DNA of 64,000 nucleotides from Pyrus communis (taxonomy: Eukaryota; Streptophyta; Magnoliopsida; Rosales; Rosaceae), in NCBI RefSeq assembly GCF_963583255.1, contig NC_084817.1, forward strand, positions 12,468,121-12,532,120. Direction: 5' to 3'. Positions 59,002 to 64,000 of this stretch are shown here, piece by piece. Numbering within the stretch: the first letter of the stretch is position 1; the number at the start of each line of letters is the position of its first letter. The translations under genes were made by a program, and so were the position numbers. The notes below the pieces were generated by a model, which ran no database searches, was not told where the DNA came from, and worked only from the letters and a program-made list of their open reading frames with translations.

Positions 59002-59970
59002 TGGTTAGAGTTGTGATGTTCCGAATAACTTAATTAATTAGTTAATTAAGAGAGTTGAGCTTTACCAAAACGGCACCTTAACCAAAGGGAAGCCAATAGC
59101 GCAGCAACCCACGTATAATTTATCGCCCTTGATACAATATTCGACCGTAACATCTTTAACTACTTGAAACGTAACTGTTCGGTTGGTAGGCTTATTTTCA
59201 ATGACTATAGTATGAAGAATAAACTGAGTTATTTAAAGATAGTGCATGTATGTAACGATAATAACTTAAGACCGCTCAATGCCTTGAGTGTTAGGTTAGG
59301 TATCTACAAACCTATGATTTAAATAAGAAAAAATAACTTTTGCAGAATTTAAAAACGACGCAACTTTAGACATAAGCACAAGATTAACGCCAATGAAAAA
59401 AAAATAGAGACCCATTTAGAAGGTACATCTAGAAGAACCAAAATTACTTATGAAGAGAAACACATGCAAGGTATTTCTCCGTAAAATCGCTTTAAGTGAC
59501 TTTATTAATAAGCACATGATAGTGTTTCTACATATATCATTTTAGTGATAGCTTCTCTCCACAAGTGATTCTGGCTCAGAATCACTTCTACACAAAACCC
59601 TAATTAGTAAAAGTCAAACATTTAGACCAATTATCCAAGCTCCAAACAATGAACCCATCAAGCCATGAGAAGCCATGTTGCCTTGTAGCCCATAGTCGGA
59701 TCGGATCACGTAGAAGAAGCCATGCATGTTGCTTGTCGTCTAGATTGTGATAAAATGTAATGTGACGGGCATTTATTTGGATTTGATTTTAGAATACTTT
59801 CGATTGGAAATTTTGTGTACAAGCCTTTTGTTTGTAGTGTTTGTTCTGGTTTGGGTCGCAGTCATAGCCACATGCACAAGTAAAGTAACAAATAAATATT
59901 TAATGAGATAAATTCGTTTAGTGACGTAACATGTACATATATCACATAATATAGTATATCAATGTGGTAC
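59002..59970 (+). other. AT-rich sequence without gene
   Basis: No reading frame, inverted repeat or RNA gene that I can support. Confidence 0.5.
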
Positions 59971-59987
59971 AAAAATATGGTCTTCAT

Positions 59988-60155
59988 GCTACTCAGTACT
60001 ACGGTCTAGTGGTATTCCTCTTTAATTATAAGTGAGAGGTTTTAGGTTCGATTCTCGCCAAAGGCGAATTTGAACTACATTATTATTGCAAACCTATTGT
60101 AAAACTTAATCCACTCTCCCACCCTCTTAGTATAGATAATATTGTTTATTAAAAG
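59988..60155 (+). mobile_element. tRNA-derived SINE, copy 3
   Basis: GCTACTCAGTACTACGGTCT to TTTATTAAAAG, with GGTTCGATTCTC as box B. Imperfect 17-base TSD AAAAATATGGTCTTCAT / AAAAATATGATTTCCAT at 59971-59987 and 60156-60172. Its 3' half (GAACTACATTATTATTGCAA) differs from copies 1 and 2 and matches copy 4, so two subfamilies are present. Confidence 0.9.
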
Positions 60156-60408
60156 AAAAATATGATTTCCATAATATTATCTTATTCAAGAAATGAAGAT
60201 ATATGGTGTCAATTCATTTGGTTGGAAGAATGGATTTAGACATGGGAGGTGAGTGACGGTGACGTTAGAAATTTTGTGACCAGGATTTAGTTAGTTAAGG
60301 GTCACTTTTATTTATATATCCTCTCAAATCTATTGTTGGGCACCCACGAGTAGGTACATGACATTTCTCTTTCCATGCACGTGAAATTTAGAAGTTCATA
60401 TATGGAGG

Positions 60409-60411
<3 letters not shown>

Positions 60412-60456
<45 letters not shown>
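60412..60456 (+). repeat. (TAA)n microsatellite
   Basis: About 15 units, directly left of a foldback element; shorter TAA runs occur at 60753-60768 and 60891-60899. Confidence 0.95.
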
Positions 60457-60752
60457 GGGAAAATTCGCATTTCTCAGTTTATCATATAAACTAAAATTTT
60501 AAGTAATTTGTCATATAAATTTTTTTTAAATCATTAATTTGTCATATTTCTCTAACTCCGTTAAGTTTTCCATCCAATACAAGTCATGTGCGAGGCACAT
60601 GACTTGTATTGGATGGAAAATTTAATAGAGTTAGGGTAAAATGACAAATTAATGATTTTGTAAAGTTTGTATAACAAATTGCTTAAAATTTTAGTTTATA
60701 TGACAAAATGAAAAATATGAACAAGTTCATATGTCATTTCAAAAAAATTTCC
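60457..60752. mobile_element. Foldback (long inverted repeat) element
   Basis: Two arms of about 115-125 bases meet at CATGTGC-GAG-GCACATG (60585-60601). The inner 20 bases of each arm, CATCCAATACAAGTCATGTG, pair perfectly; outer parts such as AGTTTATATGAC pair with mismatches. TAA repeats flank both sides and could be a 9-base Mutator-like TSD (TAATAATAA), though simple repeats make this ambiguous. Confidence 0.8.
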
Positions 60753-60768
60753 TAATAATAATAATAAT

Positions 60769-60890
60769 GGAGAACTGTTATTTGCACTCTAAAAATCTCA
60801 TTTGGCACTTCTCACAAGTGTATTTTTCTTTCTACATATAAAAAGTTTAGAGTGCAAAATGAAAATTTTTTAGTGCCAATAACAATTTCC
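60769..60890. mobile_element. Small MITE in TAA repeats
   Basis: 122 bp with ends GGAGAACTGTTATTTGCACT and, reversed, GGAAATTGTTATTGGCACTA. TAATAATAA on each side is compatible with a 9-base TSD. Confidence 0.65.
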
Positions 60891-61272
60891 TAATAATAAA
60901 ATAAAAGAAATTGAACGTAATAATAAAGTAAAAGAAATTGAACGTAAGAGAAGACATGCTTTGATTTTGGGTAGAAACGTGAAGCCCAAAGAAGATTTAA
61001 ACTAATTGTGGACATTTAAAGGACACCTTACCTTAATATAAATATTTGAACTAAAGATTCCGTTCTCTTGGTCACATGATAACCAGAGATATATTGTCCG
61101 TCACGGTTGAATTTGTAATCAAGGATGGAGATTAAATATTGAAAAACACATTTTTTTTATTCTCCACCCTCTATATCAAGTTCAAGAGTGAATGATTGTG
61201 TATTCTTTGGTCTGGTCAAGAGAATACTTTTGTTGAACTAAATATAACACTCTAAAAAGATCACTTGCGCAC

Positions 61273-61444
61273 ACTTATATTATGGTCTGACGGTATTCCT
61301 ATTCACTTATAAGTGAAAGGTCTTAGGTTCGATTCACACCAAAAGAGAATTTGAACCACATTATTTTTATCTCATTGTAAGATTTAGCTCGCTCCCCTGT
61401 TACCTAGTGTAGATTATAGCATTTGTTAAAAATAAAATAAAAAA
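61273..61444 (+). mobile_element. tRNA-derived SINE, copy 4
   Basis: Begins TTATATTATGGTCTGACGG, has GGTTCGATTCAC, and ends TTGTTAAAAATAAAATAAAA. Imperfect flanking repeats ATCACTTGCGCAC (61260-61272) and ATCATTCGCAC (61445-61455). Confidence 0.82.
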
Positions 61445-61777
61445 ATCATTCGCACGTCTCATTAAGAAAATGCAAGATGGCATTGTGGGAGTTCCAATAA
61501 CATCTCCATTTTCTAGTGCGAAAAAAAGTTCTAAACTAATTATGGGCCCAGATGAGCTGAAATCTTGATATGTACAAAATGGGCCCAATTAAGAACGACC
61601 CATGGCCCATAATTGAAGAGGCATGTTAGGCACTCCAGCACACAAAAGGAAGAGAAGAGACTAAACAAAAACTAAAGAGCCGCTGTAGGACACAAAAAAT
61701 TTGTCCGCTTCGCAGTAAAAACAAATTTGAATCATATTATTACTAGAAGAAAAAAAATTGTATGTGTATTATTAATA

Positions 61778-62205
61778 GGGTTATTATACAAAATGGTCTC
61801 TGAGATTTGCATGATCAAAAGAAATGGTCCCTAAGATTGAAAATCAATAGAAACGTTCCCTGAGATTGTCCACCATCTATGATTTTGGTCCTTCCGTTAA
61901 AAATGATTTTGGACAATTTTCAAAACTTTGTAACTCAATCGTTTCTTAACCAAATTCGACCCATAATATATCAAAATGAAGATAGGAAAGTGTAGAATAA
62001 GATTATGCCTATTTGAAAGATGGCCGAAAAATAGCCTGAAAGGTGACTGGTCCGCTGGATTTGAAAATTGCCCAAAGAGTTTTTAACAGAATGACCAAAA
62101 TCATGGATGATGGACAATCTTAGGGACCATTTCTATTGATTTTCAATCTCAAAGACCATTTCTATTAATCATGTAAATCTCATGGACCATTTTGGATAAT
62201 AACCC
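61778..62205. mobile_element. Mutator-type MITE, 428 bp
   Basis: Ends GGGTTATTATACAAAATGG and, reversed, GGGTTATTATCCAAAATGG begin inverted repeats of about 125 bases. Near-perfect 9-base TSD TTATTAATA / TTATTTATA at 61769-61777 and 62206-62214. The interior (GATTTGAAAATTGCCC etc.) has no coding potential. Confidence 0.88.
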
Positions 62206-62274
62206 TTATTTATATTGACATAGAGTGATTGTATAAATCCTAGATCTACATTAAAAGAGAGAAGATGGAATTTG

Positions 62275-62372
62275 CTTCATAATGGGCTAGCAATAATGTG
62301 GTTCAAATTCGCCATTGTGCAAGGATCGAATCTAAAACGTCTCACTTACAAGTGAAGAGTAAATTTCTTTCT
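62275..62372 (-). mobile_element. tRNA-derived SINE, copy 5, truncated
   Basis: On the - strand: TTCACTTGTAAGTGAGACG, then box B-like ATTCGATCC, then GGCGAATTTGAACCACATTA. It lacks the first part with box A and the 3' end. Confidence 0.7.
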
Positions 62373-62399
62373 CTTATTGTTTACTATAAATAAAGGTGG

Positions 62400-63560
62400 C
62401 ACTGGCACAAGGGAAACACACTACAATTGCCCTGAGCCATTTCTCCACTACTTTCACCGCACCTTCTCTTTTCCCGTTAGTAAATAGGTCACAACACGTT
62501 TTTACTTTTTATTTTTTCTAATATTAGGAGGTTACTTGTTTTCGGGCATCCCCAAACCTGTTAATTATGACATTGGCTTCGTCTACAGGAAAGGAAAGGT
62601 TTGGACATGCCCAAATTGGTTTCCTCTTAATAACCACTAAAGTATGCTATATTTAAACCCTAAGCCTATTTCTTTTGTTCAACTTACAAAGTTCACTAGA
62701 TCGTCGAAATATCTTTGTTTTATAAGCTATAACAAATCAGGGCTCTTCACAGGCACGAAATATCTTTCAAATTTTGCAGGTTTGTGCCGGAACCCAGTAC
62801 TTCAAAACTGTTTTAATATTGCATTTGTGAACTTGTAAGAATTTCATGTTATTGATTTCTATTAAGATTTATTTTTCTTTACCAACAATGTTTTGGTCTA
62901 GTCGTGTTTCTTTCTACTTAGTTGACATATGTCTCAAGTTTAAATATGTTTCAAGTTTAACTTCCATAGAAAATGATTATGTTAATATATAATTTGTGAT
63001 GAGTCGACATGTAAACTCTAATTTTGACTATTCTCATTGTGACAGTTTAACTTTATTGTGACACTACAAGTGTATTGTAAAATCTTTTATAAAGATTACA
63101 AAAGCATTATTTTCTTCTTTTTTTGTCATGATTTTTATGTTTTTATAAGAAACAAAGTGTCATGATTTATTCAATAATAGAGAAAAGAAGAGGAGGTCTC
63201 CACCAATAAAAGAGGAAGGGAGAGGAAAAAAAGAGTAAAAAATCACAGCAAAATTGCCCGGTTGTAAGGGTACTTGGCAAAAAAAAAAAGAAAAGGTAAG
63301 AATGCTGATTGCAATTCTTTAATAAACAAAAAAAATAATGTGGGAGGTTTCATGTTCGATATTTCGAACTGTTGAGTCTGCTTGAGTATGGTCACAGAGA
63401 GGGTAAAATTCCTTATAATATCTTTGGATTCGAAATTATAGATAACCGTAACTTACCAACAATTTTCTTTTTCTTTTTCTTTTTTTTTTCAAAGAGAAAA
63501 GAGTAAAAGGTTGGACAAAGTTCACAACGGAGTGAAAGTCAACCGGGTAGAAAGATTACA
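62400..63560 (+). other. Sequence without supported gene
   Basis: A 64-codon frame at 62644-62838 has no recognisable domain, neighbour or codon pattern to support it. Several A/T runs occur between 63110 and 63490. Nothing else identified. Confidence 0.5.
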
Positions 63561-63814
63561 AGTTGACCGGTATTGTTGTGCTTTGAAAAAAAGCTGATTC
63601 TGCTGTGCTGTGAAATAAAGCAGCAGAGTGTTTGGTAAACTTTTTTGTAAAAGTGCTTTTGAAAAAAAAACAGTATTATAGTGTTTGGTAAACTTTTATA
63701 TAAAACAGATGTGAAAAAAAGCTGAAGCTGAATGTTTACCAAACACAAAAACAACCCCCAGCTTATTTTGATACCAGCTTTTTTCAGAATCACCTCAGTA
63801 CCAAACCAGGCCTT
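63561..63814 (-). mobile_element. hAT-like MITE, left copy of a head-to-head pair
   Basis: On the - strand it begins AAGGCCTGGTTTGGTACTGA, followed by GGTGATTCTGAAAAAAGCTG and GTTTGGTAAACATTCAGCTT. GTTTGGTA-type ends are typical of plant hAT-derived MITEs. The left end is approximate. Confidence 0.65.
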
Positions 63815-63816
63815 AG

Positions 63817-64000
63817 ACTTGGTTTGGTACTGAGGTGATTCTGAAAAAAGTTGGTATCAAAAAAAGCTGGGAGCTGTTTTTGTGTTTGGTAAACATTCAG
63901 CTTCAGCTTTTTTTCACAGTTTTGGGTGAAAAAAAGCCAAAAACAAGAAGCTGCAAAACCCAGCTTTGAAAAACTGGCTTTTTTTCACATCTGTTTTACA
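63817..64000 (+). mobile_element. hAT-like MITE, right copy, cut by window end
   Basis: Starts ACTTGGTTTGGTACTGAGGT and matches the inverse of the left copy over about 110 bases, continuing with AAACATTCAGCTTCAGCTTT to the end of the window. Confidence 0.65.

Noticed and set aside
59002..59970. Search for a tRNA or small RNA gene
   Set aside because: GGTTCGA-type box B words in this part of the window all belong to SINE copies; none forms a tRNA cloverleaf by eye.
61715..61750. Possible sixth SINE fragment (CAAATTTGAATCATATTATT)
   Set aside because: Too short to separate from chance AT-rich similarity.

Overview
The window is plant nuclear DNA and almost entirely transposable elements nested in one another. 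It contains CCCH- and CCHC-free degenerate host sequence only at the right end, and I could not support any intact host gene. The Athila-type Ty3 elements primed by tRNA-Asp, the Cassandra-type LTR carrying a 5S rRNA domain, the Mutator element with a ULP1 protease gene, and the tRNA-derived SINEs all point to a woody eudicot. The Cassandra and SINE sequences look most like Rosaceae (apple/pear group) from memory; I could not check this.

Layout. 1-3655: the end of an Athila-family LTR, then the 3' part of an unrelated LTR. 3656 to about 38280: a decayed autonomous Mutator element of the Kaonashi (KI-MULE) type. Its transposase is on the + strand (3778-6323). A ULP1-like cysteine protease gene on the - strand is spread over 6766-37965 because its introns have filled with other elements: a copia-like LTR (9915-11126), a reversed solo Athila-like LTR (11365-13219), a Cassandra-type solo LTR (13380-15711) that itself contains another solo LTR (13535-15627), and an RTE-clade LINE (16697-37899). 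The LINE is split by an Athila element (18358-36332), and that element contains a reversed, internally deleted Athila fragment (20447-26695) and a further solo LTR (32125-33198). Nesting is therefore four deep, and most boundaries are proved by target-site duplications (TSDs) that I read directly.

38281-56120: a short unassigned stretch, then a reversed solo LTR (38851-56115, TSD GCAAC) interrupted by a young, complete Athila element (39679-54245, TSD ATATT, LTRs almost identical). Its gag-pol frame is 1,840 codons long and broken by only two stop codons. One of these, a TAG just before the integrase catalytic core, is also present at the same place in the 18358-36332 element. Between pol and the 3' LTR lies a roughly 2-kb module (48155-50150) of different composition with a 230-codon antisense coiled-coil ORF and a promoter-like block; this is the best candidate for something undescribed.

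56121-64000: AT-rich sequence with small non-autonomous elements: a Pack-MULE (56193-57503, 9-bp TSD) that has captured two exons and the intron of a host membrane-protein gene, five tRNA-type SINE copies, a 428-bp Mutator-type MITE, a long foldback element, and a head-to-head pair of hAT-like MITEs cut by the window end.
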